Shown piece by piece: positions 46,783 to 57,491 of a DNA stretch of 64,000 nt. A program made the position numbers and the translations under genes. Under the pieces are notes generated by a model. The model worked only from the letters and a program-made list of their open reading frames with translations. It was not told the DNA's origin and did no database searches. Source of the DNA: Sedimentibacter sp. MB35-C1 (GTDB lineage: Bacteria > Bacillota > Clostridia > Tissierellales > Sedimentibacteraceae); the NCBI RefSeq assembly GCF_030913635.1, contig NZ_CP133188.1, forward strand, positions 2,604,001 through 2,668,000, given 5' to 3'. Each line of letters opens with the position of its first letter. Position 1 is the stretch's first letter.

Positions 46783-47457
46783 TTACTTATCTGAAAGAAC
46801 TCCTCTGACAATAAGTCTGTCCGTATATGTTATCATAGGTGTGCAAGTAATCATAGTTACTGTGGCATCCTCCGTGTTATCTAGAACCCATACCTCTTCC
46901 GGGCTGACTACAAAAGATTCCGTTACAATATAGGTGTATGTCTCTGCGTCTTTCTTCAGTATAACTTGATCTCCAGGCTCCAGCTCGTCAATTCTTCTGA
47001 AAAAATGACCATATACGTAATTCCTGTGCCCCAAAAGAACGCAGTTCCTCTTTTCACCTGGATTTGCTGTTTCCGGATAATGTCCAACCGTATATTTCAG
47101 AGCGCTGTCATCTGTACCTTCAAGTATTGCCGATTTTACATTCAATTTTGGAATTTCTATTATTCCGCTTATTTCTTTTCCCTCAAGATATTTTTCAACG
47201 GGGCTTTTTTCTTCATGAACTTCCTCAACATGCTCTTCCCTTGACTCCTGTTTTATTTCCTCACCAGGTATCTCCACTTCAGACTGAACAACCTCCGACT
47301 CTTCATTTACATCAGAATTTAGCATGCTAATATGCCTGTCATACTCCTCGACAAGTTTCTTTTGATAATAAGATGTACTTATTTTTTGATATAATGCGAT
47401 TGATATAATTGCTATTCCTGTAATAATTAATATATAAGACAAATATTTTTTTAGCAT
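46783..47457 (-). CDS. Sortase (transpeptidase) for the adjacent LPXTG adhesin
   Basis: 224 residues. An N-terminal membrane anchor (LSYILIITGIAIISIALYQ), a Glu-rich stalk, and a sortase fold with catalytic His (LLGHRNY), Cys (MITCTP) and Arg (DRLIVRG). The short TLxTC-type pattern and DUF-free size resemble class D sortases, but class is tentative. It is encoded directly after the large adhesin gene, so that protein is its likely substrate. Start ATG 47457 behind AGAGGATG. Confidence 0.92.
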   Translation of the reverse strand: MLKKYLSYILIITGIAIISIALYQKISTSYYQKKLVEEYDRHISMLNSDVNEESEVVQSEVEIPGEEIKQESREEHVEEVHEEKSPVEKYLEGKEISGIIEIPKLNVKSAILEGTDDSALKYTVGHYPETANPGEKRNCVLLGHRNYVYGHFFRRIDELEPGDQVILKKDAETYTYIVTESFVVSPEEVWVLDNTEDATVTMITCTPMITYTDRLIVRGVLSDK

Positions 47458-47472
47458 ACCATCATCCTCTAA

Positions 47473-47502
47473 AAATAGAGAGGAGCAAAACCGCCCCTCT
47501 CC
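47473..47502 (-). terminator. Hairpin between adhesin and sortase genes
   Basis: Minus strand GAGAGG...CCTCTC (47478-47483 and 47496-47501) with a GC-rich interior, then TATTTTTA. Probably ends most adhesin transcripts and lets some read through to sortase. Confidence 0.7.
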
Positions 47503-47511
47503 TAAATTAAT

Positions 47512-50500
47512 CTAATTAGTAACTCTTCTTCTGAAGTATAGTACCGCTCCGGCTAGTATCATCATTAACCCTATGACCATTAAAAGCCAAGTGTTTAAAA
47601 ACGAGCCTGTATTAGGCAGTGTATCCACAGTATCCTGAGGCACGTCTGGGTCATCTATTGTTTCCCATCCCATCGGTACATTAGGATCCTCTATTAGAAC
47701 AGAAGAAGGTACATTCCTAAATCTGTAGCTGTATGTCTTATCTCCAGTAACATCAATGTTCATAGGTTCATCTACAATTTCATATCCTTCTGGAGCCTTT
47801 GTTTCTTTTACGGTATATTTCCCATTCTTAAGGTTCTCAAACATAACTCTTCCGCTTTCGTCTGATACGGCAGTTTCTATAATTCGATTATTCTCATCAT
47901 ATAGTGTAAACTCCGCTCCCGGTAGAGCCATGGAATTTTCGTCTACCTTAATAATTGAAATATTTCCAACAGTTTCAGCCGGAACTGGTACATCAGGTGT
48001 TCCTTCAAGTTTGTTTATAAAGCTTAACTCAATAGTCTTGTCGCTATTAACAGTAACTGAAATTGTCTTGTTACTCAGTTCATATCCTTCTGGAGCCTGA
48101 ACTTCCTTTACCGTATACCTTCCAGCAGGTACATCTTCAAATACGGCGCGTCCATCAGAAGTTTCAACATTCTGCAAAGTAGAGCCGTTTTCGTCAATCA
48201 GACTGAACCATGCACCTGAAAGAAGTTTTCCTTCTTCATCAGTCTTGATTATTTCAATGCTGCCTGGCTTCTCAGGTTCTTCTTTCTTGTTAGTGAATGT
48301 GTATGTCCTGGTAACAGAGCCGTTGATTGAAACTTCAGTTTCATTCTCTTCCAAAACATATCCCTCAGGAGCCTTAGTTTCCTTCAGAACATATTCTCCA
48401 GGTTCCAACTCCTCAAAGGATATTGTTCCGTTAGATCCTGTAACTCCTTTGTCAACAACTTTTCCGTCTTCATCATACAGTGTAAACTCTGCTCCGGAAA
48501 GAACCTTTTTATCCTCATCGGTTTTCTTAACTACAACCTTTCCATAAAGCGGAGTTACTTCGCCACCGCCTGATGATTTTTTGGTATTTGTTACTGTTAG
48601 ACCATCTTCGGATTTTCTGTATCCACTTGGAACAAAATCATTGCCATCTTCATCTACTTCTTTTACTGAATAGATATATACATTGCCATTTTCATCTGTT
48701 TTGTCTACATCTTCCCAAGTCGCTTCTTCTGTTCCGCTTGGCAATTCTTTAATTTCAACATCTGCTTTTTCTAATTCTCCACCTTCAATCTGTCGATATA
48801 ATTCAAGCCAAATTGTAGGCCTTGAAGAAGGTCCGCCGCTCCATACTTTTGTAGCAGTTACATCTTTCTTTGTATAAGTGTTGGTTACTGTTAGGCCGTC
48901 TTCGAATTTTTCGTAGTTTTCCGGTGCAAAATCATTACCTTCTGCATCTACTTCCTGTACCGAAAAGATATATTCTTTGCCAGCAACATCAGTCTTGGTA
49001 AGTCCAGTCCAAACAACTTCTGTTGTTCCGGCTGCCAGTTCTTTAATTTCAGCTTCTTGCACTGCTTCCGGCTCCCCGCCTTCTACGTGTCTATAAAGTT
49101 CAAACCACACTGCTGGTCTTTCTACTGTTCTGCCTTCCGGTTCTCCGGTCCATACTTTCACTGCCCTTGCACTTGCATCTGTTGGGCTGACATAATGGTT
49201 TGTTACTGTTAATCCATTCTCTGCTTTTACATAGTTTTCAGGAGTAAAATCATTGCCTTCTGAATCTACTTCTTTAACAGAATATATGTAGTCCACACCA
49301 TCAATATTAGTTTTATCTAAGGCTTCCCAGATTACTTCTGTTGTTCCATTTTCTAGTTTTTTAATTTCTGTTCCCGGTACTTCTTCTAACTCTCCGCCCG
49401 GTAATTGTCTGTGCAGTTTAAACCATACTGCTGGTCTAGGGCTTGGTCCGCCATCCCATTCTTTAATGCCGGTAACGTCAATTTTTTCTTTGGTGTTTTC
49501 AAAAGTAACCGGTACAATATTTTCTTCATTGTCATCATATGCAGTATCCACTACGATTTCTATTTCATCATCTTCTCCATCGAGTAGAACATATCCATTT
49601 GGCGCTGCCGCCTCTCTTAGGTAATAGGTTCTAAGTGGTAAGTTTCCTATACCCAAAACGCCATTTACTGTTACAAAAGGTTCCTCTTGGGTAAATTCTA
49701 CCCTATTGTTATTTAATTCGTACCATAGCGTAAATCTTGCTTCATTATTTGTGATGACTTCACCTGTCTCTGCATCTACTTTAGTTACTCTTAACGCTCC
49801 TCTGTTAGATGCCCATTCTCCGCCTACGCTGGAAAATTGCCTTGCTGTTAATTTATCTGATTCTTTGGTGACATTCTCTACAGTATTCCCTTCCAATAAG
49901 ATTGAATTGCTTATTTCGCCGCTTGTTGTTGTTACCACGGTTTTATATTTTAAGATTAAGGTATCCTTTAAATCATCCTTCAATTCAACCGTTAGAACAT
50001 TTTCTTCATTGTCTGTTGTGCTTACAGCAAGGGTATAGTCTGTTCCCTCTACTAGAGCCTCATCTGGATCTTGTAGTCTAAAGATTTCAAGGCTACCGTC
50101 TACATAGACATGCCCTGCACTGATTGTATCTGTAATAACAGCGTTTTTAATTATGGATAAACTTTCGTTCACTTTAACTTCCCAATCGACCTCATCACCT
50201 GTAAACACTTTATTATCTGCTGCCACTAATGCACTTTTGTCTAAGAAAGTATTGTACTTATCATAATTAACAGTTGCAGAATAAGGATAGTCTACACCGC
50301 CGACTGTAACTTTTGCGTTGTTGGTGTAGATTCCTGCTGAAATATCAGGCACTGATGTTGTAAATTCTATTGCATATCTTTTATCTACCACAAAACTATC
50401 TGCAAAAGTTAAAGTAAATGCGCTACCCGTGGTGGTATCTACTGTGTATTTACTAGAATCCAGTTCAGTATTATTAAATTCCGTTTCTCCATTGATCTTA

Positions 50501-53028
50501 ACATTATACCCAATTACTCGAATACTATCTTCGTCAATATCTCCTGTATAAGCTAAAGTATCTGCCACTTTAACGCCTGTTCCAAGATCTAGTCCTTGAT
50601 AGTTAATGTATAGCTGCCATAAAATTTTTCTTTCAGCCCCGCTTACCCAACCGTCATCCATAACTCCTTTATCATTAAAGTGTTTTAATTTTCCTTCTTT
50701 TTTACCACTGTTCCAAGAGTCTGTTCTTACAGTTGTTTTTGCGTCGTCTTCTGCATCAATTGTATGTCCGTTACCTGTTTTTCCATCAAATTCAGCTTTG
50801 TTTATGTAAGTTTTTTTGTCATCTTCGTTAGAATGAGGAATCAAGGAATAGCCTTCTACTTCTTTTTGAGGGTCATAAGAGGTGGTATAAGTAACTACCA
50901 GCTTACCGCCAGCTATTGCTGGGTTAAAGGTAATTGTAAATCCATTGTGGTAACCATCGCCAATCGGAGCCAATGTGTACGCAGAACTATCAAGTTCTGC
51001 TCCACCTAAAGTAACCTTTATTGTATCCGGCAACAGAATCAGTCCGTTATTGGGGAATGTATCTGTTATAACAAATCCAGATTGGATATCCTCTCTTACT
51101 GGATTAACATTCAAACGCCAGTTGATTGTCTTTTTACTGTAATCAATCCCCAAAAAACTCTTCGTATATGTATTTGCTTTTGGATTTATTTTAACCTCTC
51201 TAGAGCTTCCGCCTTCACCAACACCATCGCCAGTTATTCCAACACTGTTTATAAAGCTATTAATTGTAAAATCTGTGATTTCCGTTGTGTATTTAATAGT
51301 AATGGTTTCTGTCCCAACATTCGGTAACATAATTGTCAGCAAAGTTTTCCCATCATTTGCTCCACCATTTGTAGTATCTATGCTAGGAGTTATACCAGCG
51401 AAATCAGGGCTCTCGTCTCCTATGATCTTAACAGTTTCTTCATCAAGGGATAATCCTTTTGGTAGCGTATCTGTTACTGTTACAGTACCTAACGGATGCT
51501 TTGCCTTATTAACAGTTACTGTCCAAGTAATAGTTTTGTTGTTATAATCAACATTGTCTACTCCTACTTTTTCAAGAATCGGATCTCTGTTAAAGGTAAC
51601 TGTTGCGTCATCATCATTTAATTTGTCGGCGCCATCATAGAGCGTTGCTTCGTTGGTAAACCCATTATCCTTTAGATAATCGCCATTATTTACTTCGCTC
51701 CAATCAACCGTTGTATCAAATATGATTCTATAGGCATCATCAGATGTTAAATTTCCTAAGTTCATAGGGAATCCAGCAAGTGAATCTTCATCAGGATGAG
51801 AATCGCCTTCATCCCATTTATCACCATTTTGGGTAATTTTAATAACTTGGATGCTATCTTCCACTATAGTTAATCCGTCTGGCAACTTCTCTTCTACACT
51901 GGCATCTGTAATCTCTTGTCCATTTTTGTTGACATCAATTGTCCATCTTATGGTATCAGTTTCGGCGCTTGTTAGAATTTGTCCGTTCTTTTCAATCGGA
52001 TTACTTCTTGTCAACCCCCATACTGTTGCACCTGCCGGCAAACTTGTTTCACCATATTTAAAAGCTGCATTGTTGGTAAAGGACTCTGCCGTGTAATCTT
52101 CAATGTCCGTTGTAAATTGAACCCTATAGCCGATAAAAGGTGCCATAGTACCTAAGTCGATTGGAAAACCGGTTGGAATTGGAAGTGAAGCTTCCGCTCC
52201 GGGAGTTATATTTCCATTAAGGCCAATATTTAAAACATTAATCTTAAAATCTCTGGCAGCTCCTAATCCTACTGGAATAGTATCCTCTAATGTCGCTTCT
52301 GTTATTAATTCATCATTGGTATTGATTACATCAATTGTCCAAGTTATTTCTCTTGCATTCTCTTGACTGTCAGGATGCCCCTCCTTATCAATACTGCTTA
52401 CTGTTCCCGTGGGTCGTGCTATTACTGTAATATTATTATCGCTGCCATCATGAAATGGAATTTCTTGCACAATATTTTCTTGGAATTTTTCCAAGTTGAA
52501 TTCTAAACCAAGATCAACATAACCATTTTTGACATTGTCTTTTTCAATATTTTCATTGAATTCAAACTTTAATTCCCCACCACTAATGCTGTAGGTCCCT
52601 ACAATTGTTCCATCAACTATTATATTCTCTCCGGAAACATCAACCATTTCAAATGCATCGGAAAGCCGGATCGTTGCTATATCTCCTGCTTGTGCCTTCG
52701 GATCAACACCTTCTGTGTCCCAAGTATATCTTACCTGTACTACAGTACCGTCATCTATTTTTATGATATCTTCATCATTAATAGGCGTACCATCAATTGT
52801 CATCGAGACAAAATCAAATATATTACCCAAATTTCTTTGAGATTCTGCTAATGTTGCTTGTATTGCTGGTGGTGTTGTTGTTTCCGATAACAGATGCAAA
52901 GAATCTTCAGATAAATCCTCTTCTGAAATTGTATCTCCATAAGCAAAGCTGCCTGGCATCATAAGCTGAAACACCATCATAAACATCAAAACCATACTGA
53001 TAATTTTTGATCTTTTAATTCTCTCCAT
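47512..53028 (-). CDS. LPXTG cell-wall-anchored multidomain adhesin
   Basis: 1838 residues. Signal peptide 1-30. An N-terminal adhesin-like beta domain about 60-205. Six collagen-binding-type repeats of about 115-130 residues follow (starting near 225, 357, 497, 633, 800, 946), each with a WxIDVN/WxVxVN strand and a D(T/K)xP-GL segment. Then a SpaA-type domain (1076-1182), three Cna-B domains (1185-1280, 1286-1385, 1388-1483) and three SpaA domains (1495-1581, 1588-1673, 1687-1771) with KETKAPEGY/KEVQAPEGY and ending (F)TNK or similar, the Lys-Glu-Asn set for isopeptide bonds. Sorting signal LPNTG at 1804-1808, membrane span and RRR tail. Secreted and linked to the wall by the neighbouring sortase. 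Start behind AAAGGAGG. Confidence 0.95.
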   Translation of the reverse strand: MERIKRSKIISMVLMFMMVFQLMMPGSFAYGDTISEEDLSEDSLHLLSETTTPPAIQATLAESQRNLGNIFDFVSMTIDGTPINDEDIIKIDDGTVVQVRYTWDTEGVDPKAQAGDIATIRLSDAFEMVDVSGENIIVDGTIVGTYSISGGELKFEFNENIEKDNVKNGYVDLGLEFNLEKFQENIVQEIPFHDGSDNNITVIARPTGTVSSIDKEGHPDSQENAREITWTIDVINTNDELITEATLEDTIPVGLGAARDFKINVLNIGLNGNITPGAEASLPIPTGFPIDLGTMAPFIGYRVQFTTDIEDYTAESFTNNAAFKYGETSLPAGATVWGLTRSNPIEKNGQILTSAETDTIRWTIDVNKNGQEITDASVEEKLPDGLTIVEDSIQVIKITQNGDKWDEGDSHPDEDSLAGFPMNLGNLTSDDAYRIIFDTTVDWSEVNNGDYLKDNGFTNEATLYDGADKLNDDDATVTFNRDPILEKVGVDNVDYNNKTITWTVTVNKAKHPLGTVTVTDTLPKGLSLDEETVKIIGDESPDFAGITPSIDTTNGGANDGKTLLTIMLPNVGTETITIKYTTEITDFTINSFINSVGITGDGVGEGGSSREVKINPKANTYTKSFLGIDYSKKTINWRLNVNPVREDIQSGFVITDTFPNNGLILLPDTIKVTLGGAELDSSAYTLAPIGDGYHNGFTITFNPAIAGGKLVVTYTTSYDPQKEVEGYSLIPHSNEDDKKTYINKAEFDGKTGNGHTIDAEDDAKTTVRTDSWNSGKKEGKLKHFNDKGVMDDGWVSGAERKILWQLYINYQGLDLGTGVKVADTLAYTGDIDEDSIRVIGYNVKINGETEFNNTELDSSKYTVDTTTGSAFTLTFADSFVVDKRYAIEFTTSVPDISAGIYTNNAKVTVGGVDYPYSATVNYDKYNTFLDKSALVAADNKVFTGDEVDWEVKVNESLSIIKNAVITDTISAGHVYVDGSLEIFRLQDPDEALVEGTDYTLAVSTTDNEENVLTVELKDDLKDTLILKYKTVVTTTSGEISNSILLEGNTVENVTKESDKLTARQFSSVGGEWASNRGALRVTKVDAETGEVITNNEARFTLWYELNNNRVEFTQEEPFVTVNGVLGIGNLPLRTYYLREAAAPNGYVLLDGEDDEIEIVVDTAYDDNEENIVPVTFENTKEKIDVTGIKEWDGGPSPRPAVWFKLHRQLPGGELEEVPGTEIKKLENGTTEVIWEALDKTNIDGVDYIYSVKEVDSEGNDFTPENYVKAENGLTVTNHYVSPTDASARAVKVWTGEPEGRTVERPAVWFELYRHVEGGEPEAVQEAEIKELAAGTTEVVWTGLTKTDVAGKEYIFSVQEVDAEGNDFAPENYEKFEDGLTVTNTYTKKDVTATKVWSGGPSSRPTIWLELYRQIEGGELEKADVEIKELPSGTEEATWEDVDKTDENGNVYIYSVKEVDEDGNDFVPSGYRKSEDGLTVTNTKKSSGGGEVTPLYGKVVVKKTDEDKKVLSGAEFTLYDEDGKVVDKGVTGSNGTISFEELEPGEYVLKETKAPEGYVLEENETEVSINGSVTRTYTFTNKKEEPEKPGSIEIIKTDEEGKLLSGAWFSLIDENGSTLQNVETSDGRAVFEDVPAGRYTVKEVQAPEGYELSNKTISVTVNSDKTIELSFINKLEGTPDVPVPAETVGNISIIKVDENSMALPGAEFTLYDENNRIIETAVSDESGRVMFENLKNGKYTVKETKAPEGYEIVDEPMNIDVTGDKTYSYRFRNVPSSVLIEDPNVPMGWETIDDPDVPQDTVDTLPNTGSFLNTWLLMVIGLMMILAGAVLYFRRRVTN

Positions 53029-53432
53029 TTTTCATTTCCTCCTTTCTTTTGTTTTTTTATTTAAAAGCATAAATGCTGATAAATAGAATATAATTATTTT
53101 TTAGTGTACTGCTTGCGCATCTTAATTGATGCAATGCATAGCACAATTACTACGATAACACATCTTTTTAAAAAAACATATAGAACAATTGTTACCAAGC
53201 TTCATAAATGTTTATTTTTAAATATATGAAACGTTTAAGCTACACTGCATTATCTTCGTATAAAAATAATACATAGCAAGCGTCACAATACATTGTTTAT
53301 ATCCACTATGCATACAACCTAAACATAAATTATTATTTTTATCCGAATAGTAATCAATAGTTAAGTGTTAATTACCGTTCGATATAAAATCCAGTAAAAT
53401 TTCGGGTCTAATATTGTTAATATTAGGCAAAC
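53029..53432. other. Intergenic upstream of the adhesin gene, no gene seen
   Basis: About 400 AT-rich bases. No open frame and no firm -10/-35 pair. The length suggests room for regulated expression. A CCGTTCG at 53367 resembles half a PurBox, but no partner is at the right distance. Confidence 0.4.
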
Positions 53433-53460
53433 AAAAAATAGGCCGCTGTATTCAGCGGCC
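53433..53460 (-). terminator. Terminator of leuS
   Basis: Perfect 8-bp GC-rich stem GGCCGCTG / CAGCGGCC with a 4-base loop; minus strand then reads TATTTTTTG. Confidence 0.9.
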
Positions 53461-53493
53461 GTATTAATAAAAATGTCGTTATCTGCGTTGCTT

Positions 53494-55905
53494 TTATTTT
53501 ACAACTATGTTGTAAATTTTACCAGGAACATAAATTTCCTTAACTTGTGTTTTTCCTTCAAGATATTTATTAATATTTTCATCGCTAACAGCCAATTTCC
53601 TTGCAGTTTCCTTATCAGCATCTTTGGAAATAATAATTTTGCCTCTTACTTTTCCACTTACCTGAACAGGAAGTTCAATTACATCATCAACTGTTTTTTC
53701 TTCGTCCCAAACTGGCCAGCTTGACCGGTTTAACATTCCTCCGAAGTTCATTTCTTCCCAAATTTCTTCGGTTATATGTGGAGCAACCGGGTTTAACAGA
53801 GTTATAAAGGACTTCAATTCTCCTCTTGTTATATAGCTATCTGCCATTACCTCATTAACAAAGCTCATCATTGCAGCTATAGCTGTATTGTACTTCATGG
53901 CTTCATAGTCTTCTGTTACTTTTTTAATTGTCTTGTGCATAAGAGAAATATGCTTTTCTGAATATCCCTCTTCTTCAGTTGCAATTTCCTGAAGCTTCCA
54001 CGTTCTGTCAAGGAACCTTTTACATCCTTTAACGCTTGAGTCACTCCATATTGCATATTTTTCATAATCGCCTATAAACATTATATATGTTCTCAGCGTG
54101 TCTGCACCGTACTCTCCAATTATATCATTAGGATTTATTACATTTCCTCTTGATTTAGACATCTTTTCACCGTCAGAACCGAGAATCAGCCCTTGCGCTG
54201 TACGTTTTGCATACGGCTCTTTAAATGTTACTGCTCCTATGTCATAAAGGAATCTATGCCAGAATCTCGAATAGATCAAGTGTCTTGTAACGTGCTCCAT
54301 TCCGCCGTTATACCAGTCTACAGGTCCCCAGTAATCAAATTTCTCTTTAGAGGCTATGGCATCATGATTGTGTGGATCTATATATCTCAGGAAGTACCAT
54401 GAAGAACCTGCCCATTGAGGCATAGTGTCAGTTTCTCTCTTTGCATCTTTACCGCAAACAGGGCACTTAACATTAACCCATTCAGATATATTAGCCAACG
54501 GAGATTCTCCTGTTTCTGTAGGCTGATAGTTTTCAACCTCCGGCAGTGTAACCGGCAGCTGATCTTCCGGAACAGGAACCATCCCGCAATGAGGACAATG
54601 AATTATTGGAATAGGCTCTCCCCAATATCTTTGTCTGTTAAACGCCCAGTCCTTCATTTTATAATTCGTTTTTGGCTCACCTAGTTTATTTTCTTTTATA
54701 TATTCTATTATTTTAGCAATAGCTTCTTTAACTCTAAGACCGTTTAACAGGCCGGAGTTAACCAATATTCCGTCGTCAACATCTGTGTACGCTTCTTCCT
54801 GTACGTTTCCGCCCTCAATAACTTCAATTATAGGAATGTTAAATTTCTTAGCAAACTCCCAGTCTCTTGTATCATGAGCAGGAACACCCATTATTGCTCC
54901 TGTTCCGTAACCCATCATTACGTAGTCCGCAACCCATACAGGCACTTCATCTCCGGAAAACGGATTTACAGCTGTAAGTCCTTTTATTTCAACGCCGGTT
55001 TTATCTTTTGCCAGTTGAACTCTTTCAAATTCTGTTTTCTTTCTAGACTGCTCCTGATAGTCATGAATTTCATCCATATTCTTTATTCTTGAAGCATATT
55101 TTTCAATAAAAGGATGCTCAGGTGCAATAACCATAAACGTTACACCAAACAAAGTATCCGGTCTGGTTGTAAACACTCTTAACTTATCATCCGTATCTTT
55201 CAGTTTAAAATCCACTTCGGCTCCATATGAACGTCCTATCCAGTTTTCCTGTTCAAGCCTTATTCTTGGAAGAAAATTAACTTCATTAAGCCCATCTAAC
55301 AGTTTGTCGGCATATTCTCTGATTTTTAAGAACCATACATCTTTTTCAAGCTGCACTACCTCGCTGCCGCACCTGTCACATACTCCGTTTTGAGATTCTT
55401 CATTTGCAAGAACAACTTTGCAGCTGTTGCAGAAGTTAACATATGTCTTGTCTTTGTATGCCAATCCGCGCTTAAATAGTTGCACAAAAATCCATTGTGT
55501 CCATTTATAGTATTCAGGATCCGTTGTATCAACAGTTCTAGACCAGTCAAAAGAGTACCCTGCCGCCTTAAGCTGCTGTGTGAACACTTTAATATTTCTG
55601 TCTGTTACAACTCTTGGATGTATGCCTGACTGAATTGCATAGTTTTCAGTTGGAAGCCCAAACGCATCCCATCCTATTGGGAAAAGAACATTGTAACCTT
55701 CCAGCCTTCTCTTTCTTGAAATCACTTCAAGAGAAGTGTATGCGCGAATATGCCCAACGTGCAGACCCACTCCAGAAGGATACGGGAATTCTACCAAACC
55801 ATAGAATTTCTCTTTATCAGAATTATCTTCTGCTTTGAATATTTCTTTATTTTCCCAAATTTCCTGCCACTTTTTTTCAATTACTCCGGGATTGTATGAT
55901 TTCAT
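53494..55905 (-). CDS. leuS: Leucyl-tRNA synthetase
   Basis: About 803 residues from ATG 55905, behind GGAGGT; the frame is open 44 codons further back but that part lies in the T-box leader. HIGH-type [17 protein letters not shown], editing domain with [16 protein letters not shown], zinc-type CNSCKVV...CDRCG, and KMSKS in [11 protein letters not shown]. Class I synthetase, single chain. Controlled by the T-box. Confidence 0.98.
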   Translation of the reverse strand: MKSYNPGVIEKKWQEIWENKEIFKAEDNSDKEKFYGLVEFPYPSGVGLHVGHIRAYTSLEVISRKRRLEGYNVLFPIGWDAFGLPTENYAIQSGIHPRVVTDRNIKVFTQQLKAAGYSFDWSRTVDTTDPEYYKWTQWIFVQLFKRGLAYKDKTYVNFCNSCKVVLANEESQNGVCDRCGSEVVQLEKDVWFLKIREYADKLLDGLNEVNFLPRIRLEQENWIGRSYGAEVDFKLKDTDDKLRVFTTRPDTLFGVTFMVIAPEHPFIEKYASRIKNMDEIHDYQEQSRKKTEFERVQLAKDKTGVEIKGLTAVNPFSGDEVPVWVADYVMMGYGTGAIMGVPAHDTRDWEFAKKFNIPIIEVIEGGNVQEEAYTDVDDGILVNSGLLNGLRVKEAIAKIIEYIKENKLGEPKTNYKMKDWAFNRQRYWGEPIPIIHCPHCGMVPVPEDQLPVTLPEVENYQPTETGESPLANISEWVNVKCPVCGKDAKRETDTMPQWAGSSWYFLRYIDPHNHDAIASKEKFDYWGPVDWYNGGMEHVTRHLIYSRFWHRFLYDIGAVTFKEPYAKRTAQGLILGSDGEKMSKSRGNVINPNDIIGEYGADTLRTYIMFIGDYEKYAIWSDSSVKGCKRFLDRTWKLQEIATEEEGYSEKHISLMHKTIKKVTEDYEAMKYNTAIAAMMSFVNEVMADSYITRGELKSFITLLNPVAPHITEEIWEEMNFGGMLNRSSWPVWDEEKTVDDVIELPVQVSGKVRGKIIISKDADKETARKLAVSDENINKYLEGKTQVKEIYVPGKIYNIVVK

Positions 55906-55987
55906 TTTTACCTCCATAGTCAATTTAATTTTAAAAAAATCTGAACTTCTCTGTTTCTGCTCACAAGAAGTATAATTGTGGACCAAT

Positions 55988-56023
55988 AAAAAAACAGCCC
56001 TCTCCCACTCTGGGACGAAGACT
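55988..56023 (-). terminator. T-box-regulated terminator of leuS
   Basis: Minus strand AGTCTTCGTCCCA, loop GAG, TGGGAGAGGGCT (one bulge, two wobbles), then GTTTTTTT. Competes with the antiterminator formed by the T-box sequence. Confidence 0.85.
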
Positions 56024-56217
56024 ATCCGCGGTACCACCCATTTTAGGCATATGCCTCACTCTATTATGTAACGGTTTTATCCGTTTGAAACTACTTTGTT
56101 CGCTTCAAATACTCATGGACGAGTTCAGTTCTCATACTGCTGCCTTGCACCAAACGGCAGCTCGCTAAAAGTATGTACAAACCTAATGCTTCCAGTCACA
56201 GTAAATTATTCACTTTC
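55988..56217 (-). ncRNA. T-box riboswitch (leucine), leuS leader
   Basis: The conserved T-box TGGGTGGTACCGCG is at 56027-56040 (minus strand), followed by the terminator. Upstream lies a long stem-I region. A GAACTGAACTCG segment near 56115-56126 has CTC (Leu) in a place consistent with the specifier; this codon assignment is inference. Uncharged tRNA-Leu would stabilise the antiterminator and allow leuS expression. Confidence 0.9.
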
Positions 56218-56223
56218 TTTCGT

Positions 56224-56252
56224 ATTATATCAGAAGCGATTTTCTTATGCAA
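56224..56252 (-). promoter_or_regulatory. leuS promoter
   Basis: Minus strand TTGCAT (56247-56252), 17-base spacer, TATAAT (56224-56229). Start near 56217, at the 5' end of the T-box leader. Confidence 0.85.
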
Positions 56253-56339
56253 CACCTAATTTTCAAAATACAATTAAAAATTGATTATTTAAAAATTTTA
56301 TGATAAAATTCATTTGTAAATTCAAAATAGAGGTTAAAT

Positions 56340-57491
56340 ATGGAACTGTTAAAAAAGCACAAAGATACGGTTATATACATTTTTACATTGATATTTTCAC
56401 TTTTGTTTTTATTAATAGGATACACTTCTAACAAATCAGATTTAAGTGCCCTTAAAGAACAGACATCTTACAGAGCAAAAGTCCTATCTGTGGAAGAGAT
56501 TAAAGAAGATCAAATTGACTACGGATATGAAATGATGGCCACTAAATCAATTCGATTTATTGCGCAAATAAAAAACTATGACTCCGGTAATGATAAAGTC
56601 GAAGCTTACCAATTTATTGACGAAGCTGTCGGAATTAATCCCAAACAAATTGAAGTAGGTGATGATGTCTTAATATCTCTTCTTAGCTCAAGAGAAAATG
56701 TTGAAAAAAACGTGTGGACTTTCATAGAATATTATAGAACAGATTCACTAATAATTATTGCTGCGTTGTTTTTTTCGTTGCTCATACTGTTATGCAAAAG
56801 AAAAGGAATTAATACGATTGTATCATTAATTATAACCTGCTTTTCCATTTTCTTTGTTTTCGTACCTTCGATATTAAACGGTAAGAACATTTATATTTCT
56901 TCAATTACAATTTGTATATTCATCATACTTTCAAGCATGTTAATCATAAACGGCGCTCACAAGAAGACTTTATGCGCAATTGTTGGGAACTTAGGAGGCC
57001 TTGCTGCTGCCGGAATACTCTCGTATGTAATCAGCAAAATGCTGAACCTAACGGGAATGATAGACCAAGATTCCATATTCCTTTTCATGGTTAATACCGA
57101 AAACCCTATAGATTTAAAGGCTATACTGTGGGGCAGCATTGTAATAGGCTCATTAGGAGCGATTATGGACATCTCCATGTCAATAGCTTCTGCTATAAAT
57201 GAGCTTTCCGAAAATATTGAAAATAAAAGTTACAAAGTATTCCTAAAATCTGGACTTAATATTGGACAAGATTCAATTGGAACAATGACAAACACTTTAG
57301 TGTTGGCCTATATTGGGAGTTCATTATCTATAGTTCTACTGATGGTATTATATAACAATGATTTTTTGCAGCTTATAAATCTTGAAATGATAGTGTTTGA
57401 AATATTGCAGGCAATCATAGGAAGTATGGGGATACTTCTTGCCATCCCCGTAACTTCCATATTTTCAGCATATATTTTTAGCAAGTATTAA
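56340..57491 (+). CDS. YibE/F-family membrane protein
   Basis: 383 residues. One N-terminal span (VIYIFTLIFSLLFLLIGY), an extracytoplasmic beta region of about 100 residues (YRAKVLSVEEI ... FIEYY), then seven or so spans. GSIVIGSLGAIMDISMSIASAINE is the characteristic YibE/F segment. Function in the family is unknown; transport is suspected. It ends four bases into the convergent NifX-like gene. Start ATG 56340 behind AGAGGT. Confidence 0.88.
   Translation: MELLKKHKDTVIYIFTLIFSLLFLLIGYTSNKSDLSALKEQTSYRAKVLSVEEIKEDQIDYGYEMMATKSIRFIAQIKNYDSGNDKVEAYQFIDEAVGINPKQIEVGDDVLISLLSSRENVEKNVWTFIEYYRTDSLIIIAALFFSLLILLCKRKGINTIVSLIITCFSIFFVFVPSILNGKNIYISSITICIFIILSSMLIINGAHKKTLCAIVGNLGGLAAAGILSYVISKMLNLTGMIDQDSIFLFMVNTENPIDLKAILWGSIVIGSLGAIMDISMSIASAINELSENIENKSYKVFLKSGLNIGQDSIGTMTNTLVLAYIGSSLSIVLLMVLYNNDFLQLINLEMIVFEILQAIIGSMGILLAIPVTSIFSAYIFSKY

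Noticed and set aside
47756-52096. Several open frames on the plus strand across the adhesin gene
   Set aside because: They are antisense to a full-length gene with clear domains, lack ribosome sites and show no family pattern.
53361-53440. CCGTTCGATAT downstream of leuS, like a PurBox half
   Set aside because: No partner at the right distance; lies between two genes' ends and starts without a promoter.
56096-56284. Plus-strand open frame over the leuS leader
   Set aside because: It is antisense to the T-box and promoter; composition is not protein-like.
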